Origin: Aquarana catesbeiana
Taxonomy: Eukaryota; Chordata; Amphibia; Anura; Ranidae
Reading direction: 5' to 3'
DNA: 64,000 nt
Assembly: GCF_042186555.1 (NCBI RefSeq)
Contig: NC_133327.1
Location: 106,667,167 to 106,731,166, forward strand
Shown piece by piece: positions 20,718 through 32,603 of the stretch. The position numbers and the translations under genes were made by a program. A model generated the notes under the pieces. The model saw only the letters and a list, made by a program, of their open reading frames with translations. It had not been told where the DNA came from and made no database searches. Within the stretch, counting starts at the first letter, position 1, and each line of letters begins with the position of its first letter.

Positions 20718-21590
20718 TCATTTTAGCATTTGTAAAGTAGGATGGAACACTGGTCCCTGCGATAGCAGGTCTGGACGTGGTGGTAGGGTCCAAGGGGCCC
20801 CCACCACCATCTTTACTATTTCTGCATACCAAGATCTTCTGGGCCACGCTGGGGCAACAAGAACTATCAACTTCCTTTCCAGTTTGATCCTGCAAAGAAT
20901 TTGAGGTAGCAGCAGAATAGGAGGGAATGCATAAATCAGTGAGAACTGATCCCACGGGGTCACCAACGCATCTGTTCCACATGCGAGTGGATCCCTTGTT
21001 CTTGACACAAAGTTGTTGACTTTGTTGTTGAACCTGGACGCAAATGGATCTACCTCCGGGATCCCCGATCTTTGGCATATAACCAGGAAGATGTCGGGGT
21101 GAAGGGATCATTCCCCCAGGAAAAACTGCTGGCGACTTAAGTAGTCCGCCTGCCAGTTCTCTACTCCTGGAATGAAGATTGCGATATGCACGGCACATGC
21201 TTTTCTGCCCAGGTTAGGCTATGGTTTACCTCTCCCTGGGCTGCCTGACTTCTGGTGCCCCTTTGGTGATTGATATAAGCCACTGCTGTGGCATTGTTGG
21301 ATTGAATCCTGACAGGAGAATTACGCAACCTGAATGTCCAGGCCTCTAGGGCTAGGTGCGCTGCCCGAATCTCTAGAATGTTGATGGGCAAGGTCCTTTT
21401 GGTTCTCGACCATTTTCCTTGGACAGACGCCTCTTCCAGGATTGCTCCCCAACCCAAAAGGCTGGCATCTGTTGTTACCACCTTCCAGGTAACTGGTAAG
21501 AAGGATTTCCCCTTCTGCAGATTCTCGGATATCCGCCACCAACTGAGGCTCTGGCGCACTTTTGGCGACAAATGCATTGGAAAATCTAGA
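20718..21590 (-). pseudogene. DIRS RNase H and connection region
   Basis: The minus-strand reading VVTTDASLLGWGAILEE opens the RNase H domain, which degrades the RNA strand during reverse transcription. The first aspartate is in TDAS, the glutamate probably in LEIRAAHLALEAW, and the second aspartate is altered, since SNNATAVAYINHQRGTRS has N where SDN is usual. Downstream DPLACGTDALVTPWD, LIYAFPPI and LVAPAWPRRSWYAEIV match the conserved connection between RNase H and recombinase. The frame shifts around 21180 (start of the linker), and a six-G run near 20800 may be a further error. It is inactive in this copy. Confidence 0.85.
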
Positions 21591-23330
21591 GCTTGGACCT
21601 TCTTGTTCCAGGCAGACAGGATATTGTTTTGCAGCAGTCTTGAATGAAACTGAGCATAGGGAACTGCTTCGTATTAAACCACCATCTTCCCCAACAACCT
21701 CATACAAAGGCGAATAGAAGGACCCTTCTTTGCCCTGAACACCTGAACCAGCTCCTTTATGGCGCTGATCTTTGCCTGGGGTAAAAACACCTTCTTCTGG
21801 GCTGTATCTATAACCAAACCCAAGTACTCTAATCTTCTTACTGGCTTTAAAGAAGATTTCTCTAGGTTGAGGAGCCAACCTAGGTATTCCAAGTATATAG
21901 TCAGGTTGAAAAAAGACACAAGTCCATCCAGTTCAACCTTAAAAACAATAAATAAAATAAAAAATATTGTACAATCCAATATATCCAATTTTATACCCCC
22001 AGTTGATCCAGAGGAAGGCAAAAAACCCCAACAGAGCATGCTCCAATTTGCTACCGCAGGGGAAAAAATTCCTTCCTGATCCCCCAAGAGGCAATCGGAT
22101 TTTCCATGGATCAACTTTACCTATAAATGTTAGTACCCAGTTATATTATGTACATTTAGGAAAGTATCCAGGCCTTTCTTAAAGCAATCTACTGAGCTGG
22201 CCAGAACCACCTCTGGCGGGAGTCTATTCCACATTTTCACAGCTCTTACTGTGAAGAAACCTTTGCGTATTTGGAGATGAAATCTCTTTTCCTCTAGACG
22301 TAAAGAGTGCCCCCGTGTCCTCTGGGTTAACCGTAAAGAGAATTACTCAACACCAAGTTCACTATATGGACCCCTTATATATTTGAACATGTTGATCATA
22401 TCCCCCCTTATTCTGCTCTTCTCAAGAGTGAATAAATTCAGTTCCTCTAATCTTTCCTCATAGCTGAGCTCCTCCATGCCTCTTATCAGTTTGGTTGCCC
22501 TTCTCTGCACTTTTTGAGAACTGGTGCCCAAAACTGAACTGCATATTCCAGATGAGGTCTTACTAATGATTTGAACAGGGGCAAAATTATCTCTCTCTCT
22601 CGAGTCCATACCTCTCTTAATACAAGAAAGGACTTTGTTCGCTTTGGAAACCGCAGGTAGTTGACTGTGGTGACCATGCTTTGGTCCAAGTGGGGCTACC
22701 GACTGGTCTATCTAGGTATGCTATTATCGTTATACCTCGAGTCCTTAATCTGGCCAGAGGAAGGGCCAGAAGCTTTGTAAACACCCGAGGTGCAGTAGGC
22801 TAGACCGAAAGGCAAGGCTACAAACTGAAAATGAAGTTTTTTTTTTTTTACTTCAAAACGCAAATATTTCTGGTCAGCAGCGAAAATAGATACATGCTGG
22901 TACACATCCTTGATGTCGATTGATGCCAGAAGTTCTCTTCCTTGTAGGATGGAGACTACTGATCGGATTGATTCCATGCGAAAAGAGCAGATTTTTAGGA
23001 ACCGGTTTAGATCTTTGAGATCTAGAATGGGTCTGACATCTCTATTTGGTTTTGGACTGTGAAAAGGTTTGAATAAAACCCCAAACCTGTGCTCTTCCAT
23101 GGGGACCACCATGATCACTTTTTGCGACAAAAGTCGGTCTAATGCTTGAAACAGAGACTTCTTTCTCTGTGGATCTTTGGGGACATTTGAACTGAGGAAA
23201 CGAGGAGACAAGAATTCTCGGAACTTTAGTTTGTAACCTAGAGCTATTGTGAAGACCACCCATCTGTCTCGAAATGCCTCCTGCCAGACCCTTGAGAACT
23301 GCAGAAGTCTCCCCCCCACTCGAATGAGCG
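21590..23330 (-). pseudogene. DIRS reverse transcriptase, split by CR1
   Basis: The minus-strand frame begins GGRLLQFSRVWQ near 23315 and runs through RPILDLKDLNRFL, RMESIRSVVSILQG, LLASIDIKDVYQHVSI (motif A aspartate) and ALPFGLAY (motif B). It reaches IIAYLD, where motif C (YLDD) is cut by the CR1 segment 21888-22711. Beyond it the frame resumes with YLGWLLNLEKSSL and RLEYLGLVIDTAQKKVFLP. Some tens of residues between motif C and GWLLN appear lost. The enzyme would copy the element RNA; this copy cannot. Confidence 0.85.
21888..22711 (-). pseudogene. CR1-clade LINE, 3' end inserted in DIRS
   Basis: The minus-strand translation shows VRPHLEYAVQFWAPVLK and ELSYEERLEELNLFTLEKSRIRGDMINMFKYI, the conserved C-terminal end of CR1 reverse transcriptases. 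A 3' untranslated tail follows ('ggatggacttgtgtcttttt', 'caacctgac'). It is 5'-truncated as usual for LINEs. 'ctaggtat' stands on both sides (21880-21887, 22712-22719), a possible target duplication. DIRS sequence seems missing at the junction, so deletion may have accompanied insertion. Another copy of the clade lies at 29386-30197. Confidence 0.85.
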
Positions 23331-23340
23331 GGGCACCCCT

Positions 23341-24700
23341 TCATAAAGAGGCTTTAGCATTCTGTCTTGTAGGTTTCCTCCTCCAGGACTTCTTTTGTCT
23401 CTGGGGTTGACCCTGAGGTTTACCTCTTGAACCTGATGGTGGAGGCCATCGCGACTGGCTGGAGGCTGATGCCCCTGGCACTGGAGAAAGACCCTGTTTA
23501 AATGAGGGACGTTTACTCTTTTTCTTAACTGCCAAAAGGGTACTTTTCCCACTTGATATCTTTTGGATATAATTTGTCCAAATCATCCCCAGCCAGGAGC
23601 TTTTTGCATGGCGCTTCGGCTGACCAACTTTACAACCATAAGATTCTACGCATATGCACCAACCCATGCGTAAGGTGAGAGGTTTGAAGAATAGAATCTC
23701 CGATTGCGTCAATTGCAAAACAAAAAGCTGCTGGCAGCTCAGCTATATCCTGGGCCTGCTGTTCAGGGAAAACTTTGAGCACCTGTTTCAAATGGTCTCT
23801 TGAGGACTGACATACCCCATTTGCCGCCACTGCAGGTTGAGCCACTGAACCTGCCAAGGAAAAAATGTTTTTTTAACAGGAATTCCAAATTTTTATCAGT
23901 TGGTTCCCTAAGCATTTGCGCATTGTCAACAGGACAAGTCAAACTTTTATTCACGGAGGATATAGCAGCGTCAATTGCTGGTATATTCCACATCTTAGTA
24001 AATTTTTCCTCCATAGGATAAAGTGTTGAAAACTTTTTAGGGGGTAAAAAATGTTTATATGGGTGATTTCACTCAGAATACATAAGCTTTTCCAGCAATG
24101 AATGTACAGGAAAGGCACGCAAAGCCTGAGGAGGTTTTAGTGAACCCAAAGAAGTGGGCTTTTCCACTGACTCAGTTAAGGGTAGCTTAAATGTGGAGCG
24201 GACCATTTCAGTAAGAGAATGCACCAGCAATTTCTCAGCTTGTGAAGCTGAAGGGGAGTCATCAGTCTCTTCACGGTCCCCTGAGGGGGATTCATTTTCC
24301 CTCTCCCATAGTTCCTCTGTTTGAGGATCCTGGGTAGTAGAAGGGGACCTAATGAGTTTTCTTCCACTCTGTGAAGATGCGATTAAAGCCGTTACTCTTT
24401 CCTCAAATCGAATCATGGTTGAGGAAAAAACCTCCTCAGTAATATAGACAGGGGCTGAACTGTCGGAAGCAATTGCAACCCCTGATGACCCCGATGGCTC
24501 ACTCTGACTAGCCTACCTAGGCCTTTCGGGGGGGATGGTATTGCAGCGGGAGGGTCTTTAAAGCCTGAGGGCGACCCCTTTGTGCCCTTGTTTTTTGAGG
24601 TATTTGTACCTCTCCCTCTGGTTATAGTGTCAAGCACAAATGCAGAGGTGCTACCAAAAATGCACCCACTGCTGAGCAAATAGTCCAGCAACTGCTGCTG
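23341..24700 (-). pseudogene. DIRS gag-like region
   Basis: Several overlapping minus-strand frames line up as one former gene. In order: a start region with GKGTNTS-like low complexity (24413-24691), FEERVTALIASSQSGRK and an acidic stretch with ESPSGDREETDDSPS (24069-24416), then MWNIPAIDAAISSVNKSLTCPVDN (23763-24014) and ELPAAFCFAIDAIGDSILQTSHL (23630-23857). The third and fourth blocks match the conserved part of DIRS ORF1 as I remember it. ORF1 is thought to be a gag-like particle protein. Repeated frame changes show decay. Confidence 0.7.
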
Positions 24701-25856
24701 CTGCTATTAATGCTCAGCCTGATGCTAAATAAATGTGCCCTGGGAATGCCTGTGTCACCAACACTCACATGCCCCCTTCTGCTTTGTGTCCCTCCATCAA
24801 ATCATCTGAGAAAAGGTGCACTTTAGAGCAGACACAGCCCTGCTTTTGTGAACGTCTGAGGCACATCAACGCCGGGCTAAGCCTCGCCCCCTTTCTCAGA
24901 CTTCCCACCCCCCCCTTTTTTTTTTTTAAAAAGATTGCTTTCCCGTGCGAGCGGGCTCCGATACGACCAGATCGCATCTGGAGGGGGCTGGGGTGGAAGA
25001 GGGGAGGAGAGCTTGATGGACGGAGAACCGTTGTAATGGCAGCGGTATACCACCGACTGGCCCATGCTCCTTCTGCTTCCTGGAGAGAAGATGTACCTCT
25101 GTCCAGGTGGGGGACATTTGTAAGAAAAAACCCCCCTTCTCACATCTTACCTGGGGCTTGGGCTGGAGGAAGCTTGCACCTTGTATGGACACAGAGCGAG
25201 ACTAACAAGTATACAAACAGGTACGTGCTCTTGACAGCCCCCGGTGGTGACTTTAGGCATGACAACATTTATTTAAAGGAGAAAACCCACAAGAATTAGA
25301 AAAATTCTTTAGGAATCTCCCTTAACTTATCCAGCTTCAGGGTACTGTGTTAAAACCAGGGAGACCTAATCTTCACCACTCACGGTGGGCTCCATTTCAA
25401 AAACCTTCAGGGACCGGGGCCCCTTTTTATTGGGGGTTCCACACCCCTGGACCTGTAAAGCACCCCGCCAGGAAATATGGCTGAAAAAAAACAAAGCACT
25501 GGATCCCGGGGTCCAGATCATTAAAAAGAGAAGCGTTACAGGCAAAACCTCGTTCCTTCCGCCACGAGGCCCGGGTACCATTCAATTCGGCCTGAAAAGA
25601 CACTTTGAATAGATCCGGTTGCATGGCTTGCCCCAGCAAAGATTTTTCCAGCAGAGCTCAACCTAGCACATCTTTACTCGTGACCAACACCTAAGACACT
25701 GGCGAAAAAACTGAGGTACTCCTTTTAAGGGGAGGAGTTATATGGGGAATTGAAATTCCTGTCTAGGGTGTGCCAGTGTCCATCACCTGAAGGTGCCATA
25801 TAACCCATACAGGAATTACTGTGGCTCTGTGTCCCGTGATGTACGATAAAGAAAAG

Positions 25857-26520
25857 TTATTTTGGGTGACATGCGTTGCGCAATTTTGTTTGTACGACAA
25901 ATTGTGGCAAAATCACTCTGAATTTGGGGTGTCATTGAGAGATAAAGGCATCGCAAAAGCGTCCCGCCATGGTGACAGAATTGCTGCGATTCTGCCCACT
26001 ATTCAAATTGCCTAGGTGTTAATGGAGCCTAAAAGGTCGTGAAAGAACTGAGGGAGTGTTTTAAAAGATTTGTAGATCTGGGATACAGTAAAGAGTATAT
26101 GACAGTTCAAATATTGGTAAGTAACCTAAATAGAGAACTACTGAGATTGCAACAAAGCAGGATTACCTAGAATTGATACGTTCATCTCTAGATACAACTG
26201 TTAGGACTATGAAGAATTTTTGGTGTATGATCAAAGCAACTCCCATCCAGAATTTTTCAAAACACCCTGTGCAAACTCCAAATACACATGTGTATGGAGA
26301 TAAAACAAGATGTTGTACGATGACTGCATATGTTGACAATCTTGGTAACGAATCAAAGGAGGTTGCCTGCCAATTTATTAACCAGTCAGAAATTATTAGT
26401 CAAATTAATACTTTTTTCTTATTTTTTTTTTTTTAATTAAAACACACAGCACAAAAGTATAAATCTGTTTTCTCTAAAATGTACAAATATTAAAGGACAT
26501 TTTCTACTAAACTAAAAGCG
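25857..26520. other. No gene; unassigned sequence
   Basis: This follows directly on the DIRS 5' end. Frames here are short and match nothing I know. A poly(T) run lies at about 26420-26434. Confidence 0.4.
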
Positions 26521-27262
26521 GTGGTTCAGTGATGAGTGGGAGTCTCTGCCTTGAACTTTCCTTTTACAATTTCTCAACACGACACAATACAATCTGTCGA
26601 TTCAAATTCCAACCACAGTACCACCTGCCTGGAGTTTGCATGTTCTTCCCGTGTCTGTGTGGGTTTCCTCTGGGTACTCCGATTTCCTCCCACACTCCAC
26701 AGACATGCTAGTAGTTTAATTGGCTCCTGTCTAAACTGGCCCTAGTTTGTGTATACTGTATGTGAATGTTATTGTATGCCCCTTAGCTAATGTGCGGACT
26801 GTTCAGATCTGTCAGTTTTTTACAGGCGGATCTGAACGGTCGCTCCATACATCTCTATGGAGTGTCGGATGTCAGCGGTGACATGTCCGCTGACATCCGA
26901 TCCGCAAAATCCAGATGGATGGATGTACTATTTTCCATCAGTCTGGTGGATCGGATGAAAACTGACAGGCGGTCCGTAATCGTCCGATCCCCCCCATAGA
27001 CGAGAGCGGACTCTCTGACTGGTCCGTCCCTGCACAGAGTGAAGAGACGGACTTGTCATCCGCTGGCTCAGTGGGGATCAACAGAGCGATCTCCGCTGAG
27101 CAAGCGGAGTACTAAAAAACGTACAGCAATGTGTTAAAGGGGTCTAAGGCTCTTAGTTTGTAAGCTCCATGAGGTCAGGGACTGATGTGAATGTATACTA
27201 TATATGTAAAGCGCTACATAAATTGGACGGTGCTATACAAGTCCCTGGCAAAAATAAATACA
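26521..27262 (+). mobile_element. tRNA-derived V-type SINE, split by a MITE
   Basis: The head carries an A-box-like 'tggttcagtgatgagtgg' and a B-box-like 'gattcaaattcc' (26599-26610). The conserved centre reads 'ggagtttgcatgttcttccc' and 'gtgtgggtttcctctggg', as in Mermaid/DANA-related SINEs. The tail resumes after the MITE with 'tttgtaagctccatgaggtc', 'agggactgatgtgaatgta' and 'gtaaagcgctacataaatt'. It is not a tRNA gene: the cloverleaf is not kept. Confidence 0.85.
26786..27143. mobile_element. Harbinger-like MITE inside the SINE
   Basis: It shares 'cggatgtcagcggtgacatg' and the flanking 'tctatggag' with 4903-5294. TTA (26783-26785) and TAA (27144-27146) flank it. The right end 'gtgttaaaggggtc' is recognisable; the left end is decayed. 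Removing it rejoins the SINE body and tail. Confidence 0.75.
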
Positions 27263-27330
27263 GTGCCAAAGCTACATCAAACGATGACAGATATCTGACT
27301 CTGCTTCTTGTTACTTCTGTTACCGGCAGG

Positions 27331-28114
27331 CAGGGACGTACCTACAGGGGTCGCAATTGCGACCCGGCCCCAGGCTCCATTTTCCTCCTGCAGCCGCTGA
27401 ATGCCTGTGGGAGAAGCGGGCATTCAGACACTGCAGGAGGAAACTTGAGAGATCAGTTTCTCTATATGCATCCTCCCCCACTGTTCCTCCTATGCAGCTT
27501 CTTTCTGCTGCCCCCCTGTGCTCTCCTGGCTCCCCCTCGTCCCCTGCAGCTCTGCCGGGTTTCCCCTTCCCTTCTCCCGCCGGCTGCTGCAGGGGATGAG
27601 TCAGGGTGGAGAGTGGGAAAGAGGCCAGTAGATGTCTCATTACCAGCCCCTTCCTTGTCTGAATGAATAGTCAGTGATTCATAACGATCATTAACTCTGT
27701 TTACTATGCTTCACTTTGTGAATGAAGGGGAAGCTCTGTACAGAGCGATTTCTATCCATTCATTCTGTGCAGCTGAGGCTGCAGGGAAGGAGATCGAGGG
27801 TTGTATCCTTAATCTCCTTTCTTTGTCTCAAAGGTGAAACATGAGAGGTCTGTTTAGACCCCTGATATCTCACCAAAGCACCCCAATGGGGCTCCTAAAA
27901 AAAAAAAAAAAAAAATTAAAAAAAATATTGTAATAAAATAAAAAAATAGTAATAAGTAATAAAAAAATAAAACAAAAATAAAAAAAAAACTACTGACACC
28001 AGTAACAAAACTACCAGGGTCACAAAGGTCGCACTTCCAACCAGGCTCGGAGGGAAGGGCCCTTCATGGTTTCTTGCACTGGGATCCCGAAGGTTGTAGT
28101 TACGCCACAGCCTG
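27331..28114. repeat. Dispersed repeat, 'cagggacgta' ends
   Basis: It starts 'cagggacgtacctaca' and ends 'tgtagttacgccacagcctg', imperfect inverses resembling hAT-like MITE ends. It is GC-rich on the left with an A-rich run at 27897-27990. No target duplication was found, and the frames inside are accidental. Confidence 0.5.
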
Positions 28115-28689
28115 AAGGTCTCCCAAGGTATCAGAGAACAGTTGCATATGCAAACGCATGATCAGATCAAAATCAGAAAATCAACCGATTAACAAATACT
28201 GAATAAGCAATACAGTAAACAATGAGTGGAGATAGCATCCCCAACAGTTCTTTGAAATTACCTCTATCATGCATATACAAGTAGCTAAACTAGCCTTTGA
28301 ATGCACTTACCTTTGAAAGACTTTTTAGCCCTTTTGCTGCCAGATCTGTACATTGAGTGGACCTGACAGCAAGGGGTTTTACACACACTCAACATGTTTG
28401 TTATTTTAAAACAGTAAAATGCAGAGCTTTACAAGCACTTTAAGACTCAACTCCAGAAAGAAAACTGCTAACCACACAGGAAATACATAAATTGGAGCTT
28501 TTTAACTTACCAACAGATAAGCATTTTTATACATTTAGGTCTGACATTACTAAGCCTGATCACACAGCACAGCCCCGTCTGACAGGCAAGATCTAAATTT
28601 TTCTTAGCTGCAGCTAAAGGATAAGTTCACCATAGCAAAATAAATAAATAAATGCACTTTTTTGCAGGTAAAAAAAATGTGCATTTATC
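28115..28689. other. No gene recognised
   Basis: Unassigned sequence; contains 'aaggataagttcaccatag' of a common ranoid type near 28618. Confidence 0.35.
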
Positions 28690-29080
28690 TTTTTTTTTTG
28701 TTAGAAGCATGTAAAACATTGTACCTGCAATTCGCAGACTGTGGGTGCAATGCCAAGCTCCTGTAGACTGTCTGTGAAGCTGTTTGGCTGTACCTCTGAT
28801 ACAAGCAGGCAGTTACTGAACGACAGGAACCTCAATGAACTACCTAGAGTGCTCATCAGCACCCTGGTAGTTCATTGAGAACTACAAGTCGTCAGCTGCA
28901 AAGGCTGTCGGTACTTGTAGTTCATTGATTCACAGTGATCTGTGAATCAATGACACGGCCATGCGGGTGGAGCCTCGCTTGGCCAGCTTTCTTTGCATTG
29001 TGACAGCGAGTGCGGTGAGAAGATCTCCAGCTTGCTGTCACAAGGAAGGGGGGGGGGGGTGTAAATCTGGAGCAAAGGGC
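28690..29080 (+). repeat. Dispersed repeat with hairpins (copy 1)
   Basis: Shares with 48520-48850 the order 'acttgtagtt', 'ttcacag-atc-tgtgaat', 'gcgggcggagc'-like. It contains exact hairpins 'caatgaactacc/ggtagttcattg' (28831-28878) and 'tgattcacag/ctgtgaatca' (28926-28949). Confidence 0.65.
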
Positions 29081-29385
29081 CACATGCTGAACATGTTACA
29101 TGCTATACCCTTTAAACAACATTTGCAGGATTTGTTCCTCCTCCAGCCTGTGACTGGCCAGTGAAATGAGAAACAGTAGCCAATTTCTCTGTCACTTGTT
29201 GGCACATAAGCACTACAGCACAACTGATTGGCTACTTGCGCTACTTCACCCTCTCCAGTCTGGGCTTTACTGTACAGGGACTACATGTGGCTGATACCAG
29301 GTGAAATTTAGATACTTGCACTACTGGTGATGCATTAATATGAAGCTGCATTCATTTGTGTCTTTTATACTTTCCTGTTACATAG

Positions 29386-30197
29386 TAGGTGAGGTTGAAA
29401 AAATACACAAGTCCATTAAGTCCAACCTATGTGTGATTATATGTCAGTATTACATTGTATATTCCTGTATTTTGTGGACGTTCAGGTGCTTATCTAATAG
29501 TTTCTTGAAACTATCGATGCTCCCCGCTGAGACCACCGCCTGTGGAAGGGAATTCCACATCCTTGCCGCTCTTACAGTAAAGAACCCTCTATGTAGTTTA
29601 AGGTTAAACCTCTTTTCTTCTAATTTTAATGAGTGGCCATGTGATTATTAAACTCCCTCCCACAAAAAAGTTTTATCCCTATTGTGGGGTCATCAGTACA
29701 GTATTTATACACTGAAATCATATCCCCTCTCAAGCATCTCTTCTCCAGAGAGAATAAGTTCAGTGCTCGCAACCTTTCCTCATAACTAATATTCTCCAGA
29801 CCCTTTATTAGCTTTGTTGCCCTTCCTTGTACTTGCGCCATTTCCAGTACTTCCTTCCTGAGGACTGGTGCCCAGAACTGGACAGCATACTCCAGGTGCG
29901 GCCGGACCAGAGTTTTGTAGAGTGGGAGAATTATTGTTTTATCTCTGGAGTTGATCCCCCTTTTAATGCATGCCAATATTCTGTGTGCTTTATTAGCAGC
30001 AGCTTGGCATTGCATGCCATTGCTGAGTCTATCATCTACTAGGACCCCCAGGTCCTTTTCCATCCTAGATTCCCCCAGTCTAAGGTTAAACCTCTTCTAA
30101 TTTAAATGAGTGGCCATGTGTCTTGTTAAACTCCCTTCTGTGAATAAGTTCAGTGCTCGAAACCTTTCCTCATAACTAATATCCTCCAGACCCTGTA
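29386..30197 (-). pseudogene. CR1-clade LINE, 3' end
   Basis: The minus-strand frame reads MEKDLGVLVDDRLSNGMQCQ, KAHRILACIKRGIN, LYKTLVRPHLEYAVQFWAPVLR, GRATKLIKGLENISYEERL and LEKRCLRGDMISVYKYC. This is the C-terminal end of a CR1 reverse transcriptase/endonuclease polyprotein, with about 140 codons open. The 3' tail runs left to 'caacctcacctacta' at about 29386. The upstream reverse transcriptase motifs are missing. At 30072-30197 a second partial copy of the same tail ('ctcataactaatat', 'gagtggccatgtg') is attached, so two truncated insertions, or a duplication, abut here. Confidence 0.85.
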
Positions 30198-30199
30198 TT

Positions 30200-31890
30200 T
30201 CAGCTGTAAGTCTAATTTGGTGTGTGAAAATAACATTAGACATGAGATGATCTCCACCAACTTAGCCAATTACCGTTACATCACGGAATGATCATATGGG
30301 CATTTTGTGACATCTGCAGATACTCTCTAGTCAACTGATTAAACTGATCATACAGAATAGATTTTCTCCACTGATTGCAACTCCATCTGAGAAAAGGTCA
30401 ACACCATGGGAGCCTGCTCAGCACATCAAACATTCGTGTTCAACCACGCTCCAATGTGCGACACTCAGATCTTTTGACTACCACCTCATGTCTACCCTTT
30501 TCCTTGATAGTTTAGGGGAGGAAACTGGTAGTAGTTTCTGGTATGAACATGTAGCTCCTATAACCAACAAACAATACAGGATATTTCATCTTTGTCCTAC
30601 AAGCTGCATCATACAAATAGAAGGAGAAAATCCAATTAAAAGAGTTTCCTTTGTGCGTATTCCTGGCGTAAGCTGCCAGACGGCATTAGAAGCTGGCTCG
30701 GCATTCTTCTCCTGTATATACGGTAGCTCTGCAGTTTGCTGCCGCCCACGTACCTTCATCATTAGCAGACAGTTTGCCATGGAGTACATCACCCGGCCCA
30801 GACGTGACCTCCACAGCTGAACAGAGGCTGCAAAATAAGATCAGCGCGTGAATGTGCACAAATAAATTAGAGGTTCTTTCTAGCCATCAATCACTGCTCC
30901 TATGAATTCTGATTTAAAAGATCCCCCTTGTTAACACTGCTGGGTTTCAGGCTAGAATTTTTAATACTCTCTAGGCTGCAAGTCAAGACAAAAAAAAAAA
31001 AAGCTATTTTTTTTTTGTTCACTTAGGGACAAGCTCACATAGTTCACGGATTAGAAGTCTGCATAAATAATGCAGCCATGCAGAAAAGCCAGCAACCTTT
31101 CCAGTTTCCTAGCAGACATGCTAATTACAATGACAAAAATTCAGTGTCATAAAAGCATTAGCATGCACATAGGATGTGTGCACCGGATGATATTAGAGGC
31201 TCATCATTATTGCACGAGCGAAAAACAGGATGTGCTGGTGGTATTTGTGAATGATTGTAATGCCAATGCAGACAGAGATGGGGGCGTCTGAGCCATATAG
31301 TTGTCAGCTTTTGGCAGCGTGAAGCCCAGGAGAAAGCGCTGAGCTCAACTACATCCCCTTATTGTTCTGTAGCTGGCAGCCTACATAGAGCTAAGCATCT
31401 GCCAATGTTACGAGATCAAAGAGGCTCACTAATCTTCTCAGGGCTGAGGGGACCAGCAGTGAACTGGTGCATGAGATTACAGAGCATCATGCAAGCCCAT
31501 CGATCTGCGTACACATTCCCTGCGCTCTGCCCACTCCTTAGACTGCAAGCTCTTAGAACAAGAAATTATTTTCAATATTTCAATGGTTACAATGCAATGC
31601 AGATTTTTTTTTTTTTTTTTTTTTTAATTGCATTCCCATTAATAATAGCAATAAATAATGCAAACGGTAAGCTTTTCATTTACACCTCCTCTTTCTCTTG
31701 ATCTATAGATTTCCTAGAACAGAAACAGTCACATAATAGCGATTCAAGACGAGTGAGAACTTCAGCATTTTGACCTCAAGACATCAGTACTGATTATTTT
31801 TTTTTTGTTAATACCACTAATAAAAATCATCCGTAAACAAAAAAAAATTTTTTTTTGCCTGCCTTGGTAATGTTCCCTGCCAATTGTGCG
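30200..31890. other. Mostly low-repeat sequence
   Basis: Apart from poly(T)/poly(A) runs (about 30990-31018, 31604-31625) this stretch shows no transposon ends known to me. 30450-30830 and 31060-31560 look like single-copy sequence. No convincing splice-bounded exon was found. Confidence 0.35.
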
Positions 31891-31894
31891 TATA

Positions 31895-32441
31895 CACCGA
31901 TTAGCCATAACATTATGACCACTGACAGGTAAAAGGGAATATCTCGTTACAATGGCATCTATAAAATAGGTGGGATATATTAGGCAGCAAGTGAACATGT
32001 TGTCCATGAAGTTGATGTGGTGAAAGCAGAAAAAACTGGACATTGCAGTTTGTTGTATATGGGGCTGTGAAGCCTATGGTGACCCATGTCCACAGCCAAA
32101 AGCTTCTACAATTGTCACATGAACATCAGAACTGGAGTATGGAACAATGGAGGAAGGTGGCCTGGTCTGATGAATCATGTTTTCTTTTACATCATGTGGA
32201 TGGCCGGGTGGGTGCGTGTCACTTTCCTGGGGAAGAGATGGCACCAGGATGCGGTATAAGAAGGCAAGTTTGGCAGAGGCAGTGTGATGCTTTGGGCAAT
32301 GTTCTGCTGGGAAACCTTGGGTCCTGCCATTCGTGTGGATGTTACTTTGGTGTCCACGCCTCAATGAGTCAAGCCTGTTTTAGCAAAAGGGGGCCATAAT
32401 CAATATTGGGTGGGTGGTCATAATGTTATGGCTGATTGGTG
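31895..32441 (+). mobile_element. Tc1-like element, internally deleted
   Basis: The ends 'caccgattagccataacatt' and, inverted, 'caccaatcagccataacatt' are flanked by TA (31893-31894, 32442-32443). The remaining frame reads QLSHEHQNWSMEQWRKVAWSDES, FLLHHVDGRVG and FPGEEMAPGC, the middle of a Tc1-type transposase with its first aspartate. The other catalytic residues and both termini of the protein are lost. Non-autonomous. Confidence 0.9.
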
Positions 32442-32603
32442 TATAAGCCAGAGCCATGCCAACAATGAACACTAAACCCTTGTTTGAATATCTAAGAAAA
32501 AAAAAATGGAAGTGGCCACTGCTGAACTGTCCTTTTGAAAATGCTAGTTGCCTGGCTGACTTACTATTTCATTGGATTCATTATCTTATGTCCCTCTCCT
32601 TAA

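Larger units (their letters stand above)
20400..25856 (-). mobile_element. DIRS-type retrotransposon, minus strand, 3'-truncated
   Basis: Minus-strand order is: 5' end 'ctttatcgtacatcacggga' (about 25850), a leader rich in stops, a gag-like part, reverse transcriptase, RNase H and the first part of a tyrosine recombinase. This order, the RNase H sequence and the absence of an integrase identify DIRS. A CR1 tail (21888-22711) splits reverse transcriptase. Homology ends at the MITE near 20391, before the recombinase catalytic residues and 3' repeats. Without the CR1 part about 4.6 kb remain. Confidence 0.85.

Noticed and set aside
24733..25299. 188-codon plus-strand frame
   Set aside because: Antisense to the DIRS 5' region, with no domain and G/C-biased low complexity.
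26521..26612. tRNA gene (A- and B-box-like motifs)
   Set aside because: It is the decayed head of a SINE; no cloverleaf or anticodon arm can be formed.
27169..27666. 165-codon plus-strand frame
   Set aside because: Starts in a SINE tail and runs into a GC-rich dispersed repeat.
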